Assembly: GCA_013399015.1 (NCBI GenBank)
Contig: VWZX01010832.1
Location: 1 to 64,000 of the forward strand
Direction: 5' to 3'
DNA length: 64,000 nt
Source: Galbula dea
Lineage: Eukaryota; Chordata; Aves; Piciformes; Galbulidae
Shown in pieces: positions 38,206 through 50,345 of the stretch. The translations under genes and the position numbers were made by a program. The first letter of the stretch is position 1; each line of letters begins with the position of its first letter. The notes under the pieces were generated by a model. The model saw only the letters and a program-made list of their open reading frames with translations, was not told the DNA's origin and searched no databases.

Positions 38206-41200
38206 GGCTTTTATGCAGAAATTGCAGGATACCTGGATTAGCAAAGTCCAAATTAGTAAGGCTTTAACATATTTAAATGCTTTCATATCAAAAAGTTAAG
38301 TATCTGTCTTTACTATATAAGGTGTGGTTAACACAGGAGATTATTCATTCTCCTGTTAGGACGTTGACACTGAAATGTTACAGTGTCTTAAACGCCTGGT
38401 ACTTCATCTTCTATGTGTTCAGCCTCTTAGTTTCAGCTGAAGGAAACAATGTATATGCTGATGTAAAACTTAGAACTATAAAATGTAACAATCGGTAGAG
38501 CCTGCAGATGTGCAAAATACTGCTAGAGCACATACGCGACACATAAACCTTGGTTTGTTTAGCCTTTAAAATGTACCTGAAAAGAAAAACAAGACAGTAT
38601 CCTACTGAAAATTGATGTATGTTAGCACATTTGTTCAACAGACACAAGAGGATATAGAATTATTAAGTGCTTAGTATTCAAAATCAAGCCAGTAAACTAT
38701 TTTAAACTTTCAGTAGATCATCACACATGTCAGAATGTGCATACTTTACTGTCAGTGCACAGGGTAATGTTTCATAATATGACCATATTTCAACCTCAGA
38801 CAGAATACAATCATCTCAAGGTTGCTAAAGGCCATTTTCCAAAACACTAACTCAAGCATTGAGTTATGTACTCTGCCTTCCACCTTAAATAATTTAAAAA
38901 AAAAAAAAAAAAAAAAGGAAAATTAAAAGTTACCTTGGGCACTGCTGTAACAATAGCAATATGAAAATAGTCCTGTAGTAATAATCATCTTTCTGATTGG
39001 AGTTCTGCATAAAGGGAAAAAAATATATCTTCTGCTAAAGAACTATGGACTTACTCTTTATCTACAGACAGTGCCATAATACTACATAGTTGACTGTATA
39101 ACAGTGACATTTAGGCTACGCTTTGAAAATACAGTTCAGGTGAATGTATCTACAGATCAAGTAGATGCATGCAAGTGTCTGCTTATACAGAATTGTCTCT
39201 TATAAAAACCTTCTATAACATATTGAACTAACAAACTTAACTTCCTTCATAAGTGAGCTGTTCTTATGGAATGATATTCTCTCTCAAATATCTCAAATGC
39301 AACCTGGACACTAAACAACTTGTTATTGGCCACACCTGGGCTGTGAACTAAATGTGGATCTTTCAAGACATGCTAGCACTCAAAGTGCTTGGAAAACCTT
39401 TCTCAGTCTGCAGACTGTGAAACACCAGCCCTAGTGATCATCAAAATAATTTAAAACAAACAAATACAAAACAAAACAAAGAAGCCACCATGTAGTGAGA
39501 AGTGTGACTATGTTCATTATGGTCATTACACCATAGTGTAATTACACAGTGATCATAAACTAAATAGTTCAAGAAGTGTCTCCATTGGCATTCTCTGTCA
39601 AATATCTTCAAAAAAAAAAGCAAAGGTGTGTTAGTTCTCATTAAATATTACAACATTCCCCAGCATACTGATACTTCAACTCAGTATTGCAGCTTAATTA
39701 CCTATTTGTAGGTAAGAGTTATGATGCGATTAAAAAGTGCACTCCACTGTCATGAGATACAAAATGTAACGTATCTCTAAGCCTATGATAATCATTCACT
39801 ACCCTCTTTTCATTTATACCTCTTCTTTTATTTTGACATGTTTCTGGAAGGCAAACTTGGCTTTCTATCTACAGTGATTTAATTTCCATCTCTAAAAGAA
39901 AAGGATAATCTGGAATTTAGAGGTTAAATCTTCTCAAGATCACTTCCATTTTTAGGACACTTTTAGAAACAAACATAAGAGATAGGTTAAAACAAGGTGT
40001 GCGAAATATTCTTTACAAAACAGCATTCTGTCTTTGTTTGACCAGTCAAAAAATTTAAATTAAAAAAAAATACAACAAAAACCAATCAAACAAACAAAAA
40101 TTAAAACCAAATATGCAAAGCATATAAGTAGAGACAAAAAATAGAAAATGAACATATGTCACATAGCTTTTCAAGTATACTCAAAACTTCTTACATACAT
40201 ACTGAATTTAAAGCGTTCTTCAGTCAAAAGATAAAAATTAACCCAATTTTAATATTATCTACCTTCCCATTTCGAATTATTACACATGTAATTTATTTGT
40301 TTCCAGCATAATACAGGAAATTCTATGTTCTCATTACATTAATTACAAGCAATGTGATTTGAAGAGAGAGAAGAAAAAAAAAAAACTTACACGTCTAAGA
40401 GACTACTATGTAAGAAAACTGTGGGGATTAGTTTCGTTTTGTTTTTAATTAAGCACACTCCTATGGAGAAAGGGCAAAGGAAACAGTTAGGAAAAGCAAA
40501 CACAGAAACTAAAGCTCGACGAAAGAAAAAAAATGACTAAAAAATACCTAGCTTTCATTGTCAGTTTTCTTCATGATCCATATATCTAAAGTAGCACATT
40601 AAATAGCACACACCTATCTTTTTAAAAGACCTGCTGATTCCTAAAAATATGTCTTGAATTCTATGTGTTTTCTTTCCATAAAACTATCATAATATCAAGG
40701 TTATTTTTCTTTTAGAAAAATATCTGACTCACATTTTCTCGCATCTACAGAAGAATGCTACATACCCAGAGGACTACTTCCCAGTGTCCTAAGGTAGGGA
40801 TAGGGGCAGACACTAGAGCAGAAATACACCAATCAGAGCAGAAATACGATATTGCTTTGCTAGGTGGGATGGGCACAGCAAGTTGGTCTTTGTTTCTATA
40901 CTGAGAACATCACAGACTGTGCAGACATGCTCTCACCAGCCATAGGCCCTGCCCTAGGGCTGGCTGGAAGCAACACCACAGTATCCAGTAACAGGCACTC
41001 ACCAGCCACCTTGTCCAGTCCAAGCTGGAGGACTCACAGCAGACTTTGCCTCCTGCAAGTTGCTGCATACCACTGGGTACTTTACACCATGTGATCCTTT
41101 GTTGTCATAATTTTCACTGTTTCTTGTTTTCTAACTGTGAGGGTCCACATAAACCAACAGTCACAAGACTTTCTGCATATCTAAAGCCAATTTGCAGTTG

Positions 41201-42027
41201 TTACCTGAGTAACTAACACATTCCATCCTCCTGCCCAAAATGTGTTAGGAAGATGTAAACTTGTTAAGAAATCATCAGTGCTTCTCTGTTTCTTTCCCTG
41301 GCACCCCTAAACCATTAAAACAGGGTAGATAGACTTCAGGTCTCAGCTAGTAGCGCTTTCAGATAGGTCTACACCATGCCAAGAGTATGTATTCCTTTGT
41401 CTTTCCAGCACGTACAAGGACTGTCATATCATTGACAGCTATACAAATATATTTTAAGCTTCATTCTGTCTGAGAGGTGCTTACAGGCATGTGCTTTCAG
41501 CCCATGATACTTAGAAAGGTCTCGAAGGACAATTTCACTCTTCTCCATCTGGCCTAAATGCTTTAGCTAAGAATGATCTTTCTTTTCCACCTGTCATAGA
41601 CTCTCCAACTAGTTTAATTTTGTTTCCTATATGACAAGCAAATGTTCCAGCTACTTGGCTGCTTTGAAAAAGGATTTCAGCATCTAACACTAGAAAAAAA
41701 TCACAACCATAAATCAGTTTGCTGCTTAGTGATGAAATGCCACCACTTGCATTGATCATAGGGGGTCACCAAGATAGTATTTCAGGGTTAGTGCTGCACT
41801 GTTTCAGCCAGGGGTGTATGGCTTCTGGAATGAATGAGCTCAGATCCCAGCACCCAAGAACTTTGTGTGCGATCTTCTACTGAGCTGCATAAATACATCT
41901 GAACACTGAAAGTAGCATGGTCTAACCAATACACGACACCTATTAGTAAGTGCTTTGTTCATACACTAAGGTGTCTTAAGTGTGTTAGTAAGAAAAATTG
42001 AAGATTATCTATTGAAAAGGAACCATC
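38206..42027. other. Unique DNA with a long A run, no gene recognised
   Basis: A run of 21 A lies at 38896-38916. A/C-rich simple sequence lies at about 40045-40110. The GC-richer segment at about 40864-41094 holds a 76-codon plus-strand frame that I do not recognise. Nothing else is supported. Confidence 0.5.
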
Positions 42028-42445
42028 TGGCTGAGCTGCAGTCCATTTCCCCATAATAGCCCTCACACTGCTGTGCTGTGCATTGGCAGCTAGAAGGGTG
42101 CTGATAACACAACGGTGTTTTGGCTACTGCTGAACACAGCACTAGCACAGTAACATTCCTTCTTTAGTTGAGGGCAAGGTCCTGGGAGGGGACCCAAGCA
42201 GCCAGCTGACCCAAATTGACCAAAGGGATATTCCATACCATATGACGTCAGCTCAGATATAAAAGCTAAGGCACAGAGAAGGAGGATGGGCATTCATTGT
42301 CTAATGGCTGCCTACTGAGGAACCACCAAGCGTACCACAGCCCTGCTTCTCGGGAGTGGCCGACCATTGCTGCTCGTGGGAAGTAGAGAATAAGTCTGCT
42401 ATTCTTTGCTTCTGTGCGCAGAACCTTTTGTTCCCATAAAAACAT
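42028..42445 (+). mobile_element. LTR of an avian ERV, plus strand
   Basis: The central part, 'CAGCTGACCCAAATTGACCA' then 'AAGGGATATTCCATACCATA', matches the U3 of the ERV LTR group also seen in reverse at 37618. A CRE and a TATA box follow, then a GC-richer R/U5 and 'AATAAGTCTGCTATTCTTTG'. The start (TGGCTGAGCTGCAG near 42028) and end (ATAAAAACA near 42444) are approximate, and no convincing target duplication was found. No retroviral genes lie next to it, so it is probably a solo LTR. The minus-strand frame at 42090-42293 is a shadow. Confidence 0.65.
42243..42265 (+). promoter_or_regulatory. CRE and TATA box of the LTR promoter
   Basis: A perfect palindromic cAMP-response element, TGACGTCA (42243-42250), lies just upstream of GATATAAAAG (42256-42265). 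This is a classic promoter layout for this LTR type. CREB/ATF binding is inferred from the motif. Confidence 0.5.
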
Positions 42446-43311
42446 AGTTCACAGTGATATGTTCTTTTATTTGTTCTGAGATTTCAAGTGCCTGTAAGGA
42501 AACAATTGTTCAAACATCTGTAGAACTTTCCACTTAAATCTTAGGTCCCATTCTGGCTGACCAATACACATTTACTGTTCTCTGCATGTATCGCTTCTTA
42601 GCAGGTGAATCTCAACATACAGCTTAAATATCGTTAACTGAAACATTGAAGAATAAATGCAGCACTTGAAACAAACACAGCCAATTTTAACCTCATAATT
42701 TTACTAATGTCTAGCTAAATATTCTAAATTGAGAGGTATAAGTTTGTAAGTGCTGATTACATTCATTTGGCTGATATAGTTGCTTGTGTGTGTTTGTGAA
42801 CTCCACTAGTGTTAATAAGCCAGGCAAATACAATGGTGGTGCGTGCATACTGTGTTTCTTGAAGATTATTACTATGTAATACTAAAAATCTTGTACATAA
42901 ATCTTAATGATTTTACCTTCCTGAGTTTACATGAATTATAGTACTCATAAGTAGTATTAAAGTAAGATTACTAGACTATTTATCTTGTTATAAATTATAT
43001 GCAAACCTTTTAAATTTTTGTACATTAATGGGCCAAAGTCCAAGGTTGAGACAGCAAAACTGCTGAGCTATCATAGCTACTCTGTCTATGGTTTTATTCC
43101 CAAACCCATCTTACCAAGTTCTAACTAAAGCAAGCCATGGTTTTGTAAAGGTACACATACCTTCTATGACCCTGATTGGCTCCACCAACTTTTTTCATAA
43201 TAAGGCATTTGACATCTCTCAACTTCTGCTGATACTGGCAGTCTGACATCAGCTTAATGATGGAAAGTTTTCTCATTCCATGGGGATAATCTTCTGGGAA
43301 GACTACTTTGG
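42446..43311. other. Unique AT-rich DNA
   Basis: No gene or repeat recognised. A short TG-rich run (GTGTGTGTTTGTG) lies near 42785-42797. Confidence 0.5.
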
Positions 43312-44190
43312 GTTGTGAAGACCTAGACTTCAGTAGGGACAACTTTGATCTTTTCAAGAAGTTGCTAGGGGAAATCTCATGGAACAGGGTAATAGAAGAT
43401 AAAGAGGCCCAAGAGAGTTGGTTAACATTTAAGGACCACTTCTTCCAAGCTCAAGATCAGAGCATCCCAACACGTAGAAAATCATGGAAGGAAGCCAGGA
43501 GACCTGCATGGTTAAGTAGGAAACAGCTGGGCAAAATCAAGTGGAAGAAGAAAGTCTACAGGTCATGGAAGGAGGTGCTGGCCACATGGGAAGAGTACAG
43601 GACTGTTGTCAGAGGTTGTAGGGAGGCAATTAGGAAAGCTAAGGCCTCTCTGGAATTAAACCTTGCAAGGGAGTTCAAGGACAAGAGGAAGGGCTTCTTC
43701 AAATACATTGCCTGAAAAACTAATACTAGAGGCAATGTAGGCCCACTGCTGAATGAGGTGGGTGCTTTGGTGACAGATAATACAAAGAAGGTGGAGTTAC
43801 TGAATGCCTCCTTTGTCTCTGTCTATAAAGTTAGAGACCATCCTCAGCAGCCTCAGACCCTTGAGCCCCCAGATTAAGTTAGGATACTGGAGGAGTTTTC
43901 CTTAGCTGCGGAGGACTGGCTTAGAGAACAGTTAAGCTATCTGGACATCCATAAATCCATGGGTCCTGATGGGAGGCACCCACGGGTGTTGAGGAACCTG
44001 ACAGAAGTCCTTGCCAGGCCCTTCTCCATCATCCTGGGGAATAGGAGAGGTGCCTGGGGATTGGAGGAAGGCAAAAGTCACTCCAGTCTTCAAAAAGGGC
44101 AAGAAGGAGGAGCCAGGTAACTCTAGACTGGTCAGCCTCACCTCTATCCCTGGAAAGGTGGTGGAACACTTTATCCTTGACTGTCCCTGG
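43312..44190 (+). mobile_element. CR1 LINE ORF2 fragment between endonuclease and RT
   Basis: The plus-strand frame at 43308-43715 reads as the CR1 ORF2 linker: DNFDLFKKLLGEISW, EAQESWLTFKDHFFQAQDQ, ARRPAWLSRKQLGKIK, REAIRKAKASLELNLAREFK and KGFFKYIA. After frame breaks it continues with SMGPDGRHPRVLRNLTE-like text (about 43950-44010) and GDWRKAKVTPVFKKGKKEEP (about 44055-44120). It ends before the first RT catalytic motif, at VVEHFILD (about 44180). Both the element's 5' end and its normal 3' end are missing here, unusual for CR1 copies, which normally keep the 3' end. Confidence 0.9.
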
Positions 44191-44196
44191 ACATAT

Positions 44197-45006
44197 CATA
44201 GACTCGTAGAATAGTCAGAGTTGGAATGGACCTTAAAGATCATCCAGTTCCAACCGCCCTGCCTGGTAGGGACACCTTCCAATAGATCAGGTTGCCCAGG
44301 GCCCCATCAAGCCTGGCCTTAAAAGCTTCCAGGGATAGTGCTTCCATAACCTCTCTGGGCAACCTGTTCCACTGTCTAACCACACTAACAGTGAAGAACT
44401 TCCTCCTAGTATCTAATCTAAATCTACGCTCCTCTAGCTTACATCCATTTCCCCTGGTTGTATTACTATCTGACCTCCTAAAAAGTCCTTCACCAGATTT
44501 CTTGTAAGCTCCTTTCAGATACTGGAAGGCCACAAGAAGGTCTCCTCAGAGCCTTCTCTTCTCCAGATTGAACAACCCCAACTCTCTCAGTCTGTCCTTG
44601 TAGGAGAGGTGCTCCATTCCTCTGATCATTCTATTGGCCCTTCTCTGGACTCGCTCCAGCACCCCCATATCCCTCTTATAATAGGGGCTCCAGAAGTGGA
44701 AGCAATATTCCAGGTGGGGTCTCACGAAAGCAGAGTAGATGGGATGAATCACTTCCCTCGACCTGCTGGCCACGCTCCTCTTGATGCAGCTTAGGATAAG
44801 GTCGGCCTTCTGGGCTGCAAGAGCACACTGGCGGCTCGTGTTGAGCTTGTCATCCACCAGCACCCCCAAGTCTCTTTCCTCAGGGCTGCTCTCAAGCCAA
44901 TCTTCACCCAGCCTGTATCAGTGTTTTGGGTTGTCCAAACACAGATGTAGGATCTTGTACTTGGTTTTTTTGAACTTCATGAGGTTGGCATGGGCCCACC
45001 TCTCCA
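44197..45006 (-). mobile_element. CR1 LINE 3' portion, minus strand
   Basis: Begins with antisense terminal repeats (TCATAGACTCGTAGAATAG) and 'GGACCTTAAAGATCATCCAG', a different subfamily signature. The minus-strand frames cover AQKADLILSCIKR, VRPHLEYCFHFWSP, VQRRANRMIRGMEHLSYKDR and LGLFNLEKRRL (44546-44869), then FQYLKGAYKKSGEGLF and RLPREVMEALSLEAFKARLD (44240-44533). It is truncated at about 45006 in 'GGCATGGGCCCACCTCTCC'. It sits directly between two plus-strand CR1 pieces. Confidence 0.92.
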
Positions 45007-45160
45007 GAGGTTGTAGTATCCTTCTATGGAGGTATTCCAAACCCGTCTGGACACGCTTCGGTGTGACCTGGTCTAGGGAATCCAGCTCTGGCAGGGGGGT
45101 TGGACTAGATGATCTTTTGAGGTCTCCAACTCCTAACATTCTCTGATTCGGTGATTCTGT
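45007..45160 (+). mobile_element. CR1 LINE 3' end, plus strand
   Basis: 'AGAGGTTGTAGTATCCTTCT' followed by 'CTGGTCTAGGGAATCCAGCT', 'TTGGACTAGATGATCTTTTG' and terminal GTGATTCTGT mark a sense CR1 3' end, of the same subfamily as 50346 and 59376. The junction with the minus-strand copy falls in shared CTCTCCAGAGG-like sequence, so the exact base is ambiguous. Confidence 0.88.
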
Positions 45161-46253
45161 ACCTTAGATCATCAGATGACTGAAATTCTTCATTCAGCTA
45201 TGGTTCTCAACTCACACATGCCTCTGTACTATAAACTGAGTAATTAATCTGCTGTGGGCAGCCCAATCCTGGTTCTCTCTTTGACATCATGAATCATTCT
45301 GGAGCACCTAACAGGTAGTATTTTGTATGCAGCCTAGGACATGGAGATCACCTAGCTGCCAGGTTTGCTGAGAGCTGATGGATATTAATTATATGCCAGG
45401 ATACTCAGAATGTACACTCAACTGTAGTAGCATAAATGCTCCTAACCTGCCACATATTTCAATTCTAGACTTAAAATACTTAATGTTAATGAATCCTTTC
45501 TTTTTATCATGGACTGTGAAGCATGCATTAGCCCAACAAAAATGTTTTTCCAACTCTTGGGTGTATAATTTAAAAAAAAATTCAAACCTTCTCTGGCTTT
45601 AAAAGTCCTTTACAACGAACTTCAAGGTTCATCATAATACTGTTGTTAGTATCAAAGAAGTTTGTGAAATATATCTTTACTCTGATGAGAATGCTATGAG
45701 CAAACGAATGTATCCAGACTCTCCAATTATGTTAACTGTATTCTTACTATATAATTCTTAAAATCAAGTAACTGTGAAACCTATAAACATTCTAAAATAG
45801 TATCTGTAACAATAGATTACATATGAATGAACAGATGAGCTGCAAATATAGTATCCAAATGTGACACGTACAGAAGAAAATTTTAGTCTGCCTTTAGAAA
45901 AAAATCTGCTTTAAACACAGATTTTTAGTGGATGTTTTCTGTACTTGTTCCAGGTGGAACTTCCCCTTCCTTTTATTAGTATGGAAAAAGCTTCATGTAG
46001 GATCTGATAGTGTTTAAATATTATATTAGGAATCAAGCATCTTTCCTAAAATGTGTTTTACAAAATAACCCCCAACGAGCTACACAGTGTACATGTGACA
46101 TATTGTCCTGCAGCATTCATTTTGTAGTTAGCAGAAAATTAGAATCTCGTATTTCCATGGTGACAGAGACCTATACATTAGACTACTCCTTACTCCTAGA
46201 TGCTGATAGCTGAACCATTTGTTCTGTATTTCCAATACCAGGACCTGCTGTTA

Positions 46254-46279
46254 TTTTTTTTTTTTTGTGTGTGTGTGTG
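46254..46279. repeat. T13 then (GT)n microsatellite
   Basis: Thirteen T are directly followed by GT repeats (46267-46279). It is a short interrupted simple repeat. Confidence 0.85.
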
Positions 46280-47110
46280 GTGTTCAAATATTAAGACAGG
46301 GAACTAAAGTTTCCCCAGAGTTCTTGGAGGACCTCTTGCAAGCTTCTTGCTGTGGACCACTGCTTCTTTTTGCCTATGCAGTCTGTTGTAGGAGAGCAGC
46401 AAGCAGCCACACAATCTAGCACAGGGAAATGAGAACATTCATGCTTCAGCCACTCAATACTTCTTTCTGCATAATCTAGTAGTTATGAACACCTTCATAA
46501 TGAGAACACGGTCAGGTGTGTTTCAAGAACCAGCAGTTCAGGGAATTCTTACTTACAGGGAGAACTGTCTGAGGGAAAACTTTGATGGTGCACAAGCCAG
46601 TCTACCCTTCTAACTTCAAAATGTAATGTGAATTGTTAAGGATGCAGGTGAAGTGACATAAATTATAGTTCAAGGGCCTGTCCTGAAATTTGACTCACTC
46701 TAAACATGACAGATTTTCAAGCCTTTAGAGATCCCATTGGGTCCTGCAAATTGCTGGTTAGAAGTGTAAACTGCTTTGAAAGCAATAAAATATTTTTCAT
46801 TCACTAGATGAGGCGAGATGCTGCCTGATAAAGTTAATTATTTCCATTTCCCTCTAAGAACTGAGACATTAGTGAATGGAAGCAATGCTACAGATTAAAT
46901 AAACCTGAATTTGAATGGGGCAATTATCTACTATTAAAAAAACCCACCATAGAACACTAACATAACAAATTCTGAGAGGTATCTGTATCATCATATATAC
47001 CTAAGAAGACATACTTTGTTGATTTTTTTTATCCTAGCCTTTACATATAAAAATCCTTTAGTACAAGTATAGTGGCCTACAATGCCTCTTTTCTCTGTGT
47101 GTTCTACCAG

Positions 47111-47501
47111 AGTCTTAGCAACTCTGTAGTCCAGTCTTTCCTTCTTGGGATCCTCACAGCAGATTAGTCAGTATCCAGATGCAATTTCCAGTTTATCTTA
47201 TTCTTCCTCTGGTGAGGACATAATGCCTGAGCTTCAATTACAGAGCTTTCTCCATACATCAAGGTCTCTTGTAAGGTTTTCTCCTCTAACGCAAGATAGT
47301 GAACTCCATGGTGACCCACAATCAACACAATTTTCCTGCAGCATTTTGTTTCTTCTCCTGTTAGTTTTGAGCTTTCTGGCTGACACATCTATCTTCTTCA
47401 GGCTGGAAATGGCAGTCTGCCCTGCTGCCAGATTCAGCAAGTCGCTTGTCCAGTTCCCCAGGTCACTCTGGTCCTGTCTGGAAATTGTGCTTGTGGTAGA
47501 G
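47111..47501 (+). other. Exon-like segment, not recognised
   Basis: A pyrimidine-rich acceptor (CTTTTCTCTGTGTGTTCTACCAG ending at 47110, only its last bases quoted here as TTCTACCAG) and a strong donor (GTAGAG|GTAAGTA, GT at 47502) bound a 391-bp segment. A 134-codon plus-strand frame (47145-47549) runs through the donor but is closed upstream by an in-frame TAG at 47127-47129, and it has no known motif. If real, this would more likely be a noncoding or untranslated exon. It is based on splice motifs alone, which occur often by chance. Confidence 0.2.
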
Positions 47502-49683
47502 GTAAGTAAAAATGACTGCAAAGTGAAAAGTGAGCATTATGAACTTTAAACAATGACTGTTATTTAAACTCTGGTTTGAAATGGAGCTTTGATCAACATC
47601 ATCAGTTAGCAAAGTGATCATTAAGCTGTTGAAATATTAAATGGATGAACAACAACAGAATTGTGTTCAGGAAATTTCTATGAATGTCCCTTCTGAACAA
47701 AGCTAAATGCCAAGCCCAACAGCTAAAAAGCATATATTCACAGATTTCTGAGAGGTGGCAAATGTACAACTAACCTTGTAATCACAAATCTTTATGTCAA
47801 ATAAGTATGAGAGACTATGAAGAAAAAATTCACAAGTAGGAAAAAATATGCAATATTTTAGTATAAATAATGCTGTTTAAATGAGGTTTCGTCAAAAGCA
47901 GCATTAGAACTATGGTTAATTAACATTTTCTTTAAGTAGTTTAAGGTATGAAGCTTCTCACAAATGAAATATATGGGCAGCTGCAAAAAAAAAATCTAAC
48001 CGTCTATGAAGATTAAAACCAGTGTTGCTACAGTCTGCAATTTTGTAAGTCTAGAAAGCATGTGCATTAATATAAATATGTTTTAATGAAGGCAGCAAGG
48101 CTACAGTGAAATGATGAGCATGCTTTACTAGCTCATACAGAAGATCACTGCTCAGCCAGGAGTACCCTCTCAAGACTGCCTGAGCCTTTTGTTCTTGAGC
48201 AGTGAAATACCAGCAGGGACTACGTTCAACATAACAATCAAGAAAGTGATGGAGCAGTTCTAGCTTTGCATTTTCACATGTAGAAGCCAAATTAAGGGGA
48301 AAGAAGAATAAAATATATACTGAAGCTTACATTTCCATCATAGGTTGAGCTGTCTGGATATTCCCCTCACAGAATAGTTTCCCATCAGAGAAGACTGCTT
48401 CTACAGAATTGGAACTTTTTTCAAGGGAAAATATGGGTTTCATCCAAAGGTGCAGTGAGTAATTACTGGAATATTTACCTTTCACAGTAACATAGTGACT
48501 CGAAATGAAACAATACCAGAACATAATTCTACTGCCTTAATCAGAAGTCGCTGACATCAAAGAAATGTAATATTTGGTAGGGTCAAAAATTGGTTTTGGT
48601 GCATTTGGAATTCAGAAGCTTTCCATTCCCACTGAGGTAATTGAAAAGTTTGCTATATGGAATAGTAGTAAAAGTGGGTAGCACACTACAAATTTTCTAA
48701 ACAAAGGTGTATTTGTCACAGAGCAGGGGTGTAATAGGAATTTTCTAGAAGTTCTTGAGAACTATGACAACAAAGGTATTGTCAGAAATGGACTGAATTA
48801 CCCCACTGAAAACAAGAACCCACTGGGAGGGAAGTGGGAAATTGTGTTGCCTGCAGTTGTGCCAGTGGTGGTATTAAGCCCTCACCATACCCACCTGGTT
48901 GTATCAAGGTGTGCAAGAAAACTAGGGGAGAAGAAGCAGAGTTTCCTCCATGCCAATAGAAAGTTGACTTAGATGGGAAATAGGTCGATACTGAAGAACA
49001 AATTATCTCCTCTGCACTTCTAAGGGAGAGAGCATCTCAGGAACAGTCATCTGCCTCTTCCAAATAAGAGCATAACATGTACAAAGGAATAATGTGCTCT
49101 GGAAAAAGACTATACCTCACTTAATGGTGTTTTACACTGATTTTTTTTCTCTGCTAATAGCATTTATCCATCTCCTCTGTTATGAGTTCAAAAGAAAGCC
49201 ACATAAAAGAGAACTGGAGACTAAATTGTCCTACAAATAACTATCAGAAGACAAAGACAAAGAAATCTGAACTAGAAAGCTGCAGATACTGTGTAAGAAA
49301 GTAATGGCTGATTCATAAGCAAGACAACAGTCTTGATTTAATTGTGATGAATGAATATAAATGAATTCTTATTTTCATCCTCCCACTGCTTTTTTGTCTC
49401 TGAATTATTAAGATACAGATTGTAACAGGAGAAGGGAGAAGGAACGTAAAGGAAGATATTTTATATACACACTGTAATAGGAAATAGGTAAATAACATTC
49501 TGATATCTCTTGAATTGTTGTCACAAGACTTCATAGGGTGATAAATGGGTGATTAGCACAGAGGAAAGAAGCTATCACAGACATTGGGAAGCAGAAAAAT
49601 AGATGTGAGAGGAATAGGGGGCTGGAAAGCAGAGCAACAAAGTCATTACAGAAAATAATGTCAGAGGGTTGTTTTCAACAGAA

Positions 49684-50345
49684 GATTCCAGATGCAGCCT
49701 CACCAGGGTACAGTAAAGGCAGAGAAGAACCTCTCTTGACCTACTAGCGACGCCCCTTCTAATACACCCCAAAGTCCCATTGGCCCTCCTGGCCACAAGA
49801 GCATACTGCTGCCTCATGCTCATCCTTCCATTCATCAGGACCCCCAGGTCTCTTTCCCCTTCATTGCTCTCCAACAGTTCAGTTCCCTACCTATACTCAT
49901 ACAGGGGGTTGGTCTTTCCCAGGTGCAAAACTCAACACTTGACCTTGTTGAATTTCATTCAATTTCTCCCTGCCCAACTCTCCAGCCTGTCTAAGTCTCG
50001 CCGAAAGGCAGCACAACCCTCCGGTGTGTCAGCCACTCCACCCAGTTTAGTGTCTTCAGCAAACTTGCTGAGAGCACACTCTGTTCCCTCAGCCAGGTCG
50101 TTAATGAAAAGATTGAAAAGTACTGGTCCCAGTACCAACCCCTTAGGGTCTCCACTAGACACAGGCCTCCAACTAGACTCCATCCCATTGACCAAAACTC
50201 TCTGTCTTCTGTCCTTCAACTAGTTCACAATCCACCTCTCTACCCAATCAGCCAGAGCACACTTGCTCAGTTTAGTCGCAAGGATGCTGTGGGAGACAGT
50301 GTCAAATGCTTTACTGAAATTGAGATAAAACACATCCACTGCTGC
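49684..50345 (-). mobile_element. Inverted 5' part of a CR1 LINE
   Basis: Antisense CR1 ORF2. The minus-strand frame at 49959-50219 shows the RT motif B to C region (GLVLGPVLFNLFINDLA, FAEDTKLGG, PEGCAAFRRDLDRLESWA), and the frame at 49575-49874 shows RQQYALVARRANGTLGCIRR and YCTLVRLHLESS. The right end reaches RT motif A sequence (antisense 'GACAGTGTCAAATGCTTTAC'). It has no 3' terminal repeats, so it is not an ordinary insertion. Its 5'-most base abuts a sense CR1 3' end at 50346, consistent with one element whose 5' part was inverted during insertion. In the DD motif the residues read AEDT, so the first aspartate is changed. Confidence 0.9.

Larger units (their letters stand above)
45161..49683. 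other. Unique AT-rich DNA with one exon-like segment
   Basis: No gene recognised. A T13 run followed by (GT)n lies at 46254-46279. A 9-bp inverted repeat (CATTCACTA at 46798-46806, TAGTGAATG at 46870-46878) flanks a CpG-bearing segment. An exon-like segment at 47111-47501 is described separately. Confidence 0.5.

Noticed and set aside
38896..38916. A21 run as the tail of a retroposed gene
   Set aside because: The upstream 200 bp shows no coding or SINE-like body and no flanking duplication was seen.
49780..50223. Plus-strand 147-codon frame, the longest in the window
   Set aside because: It is antisense to CR1 ORF2 and has no independent motif.
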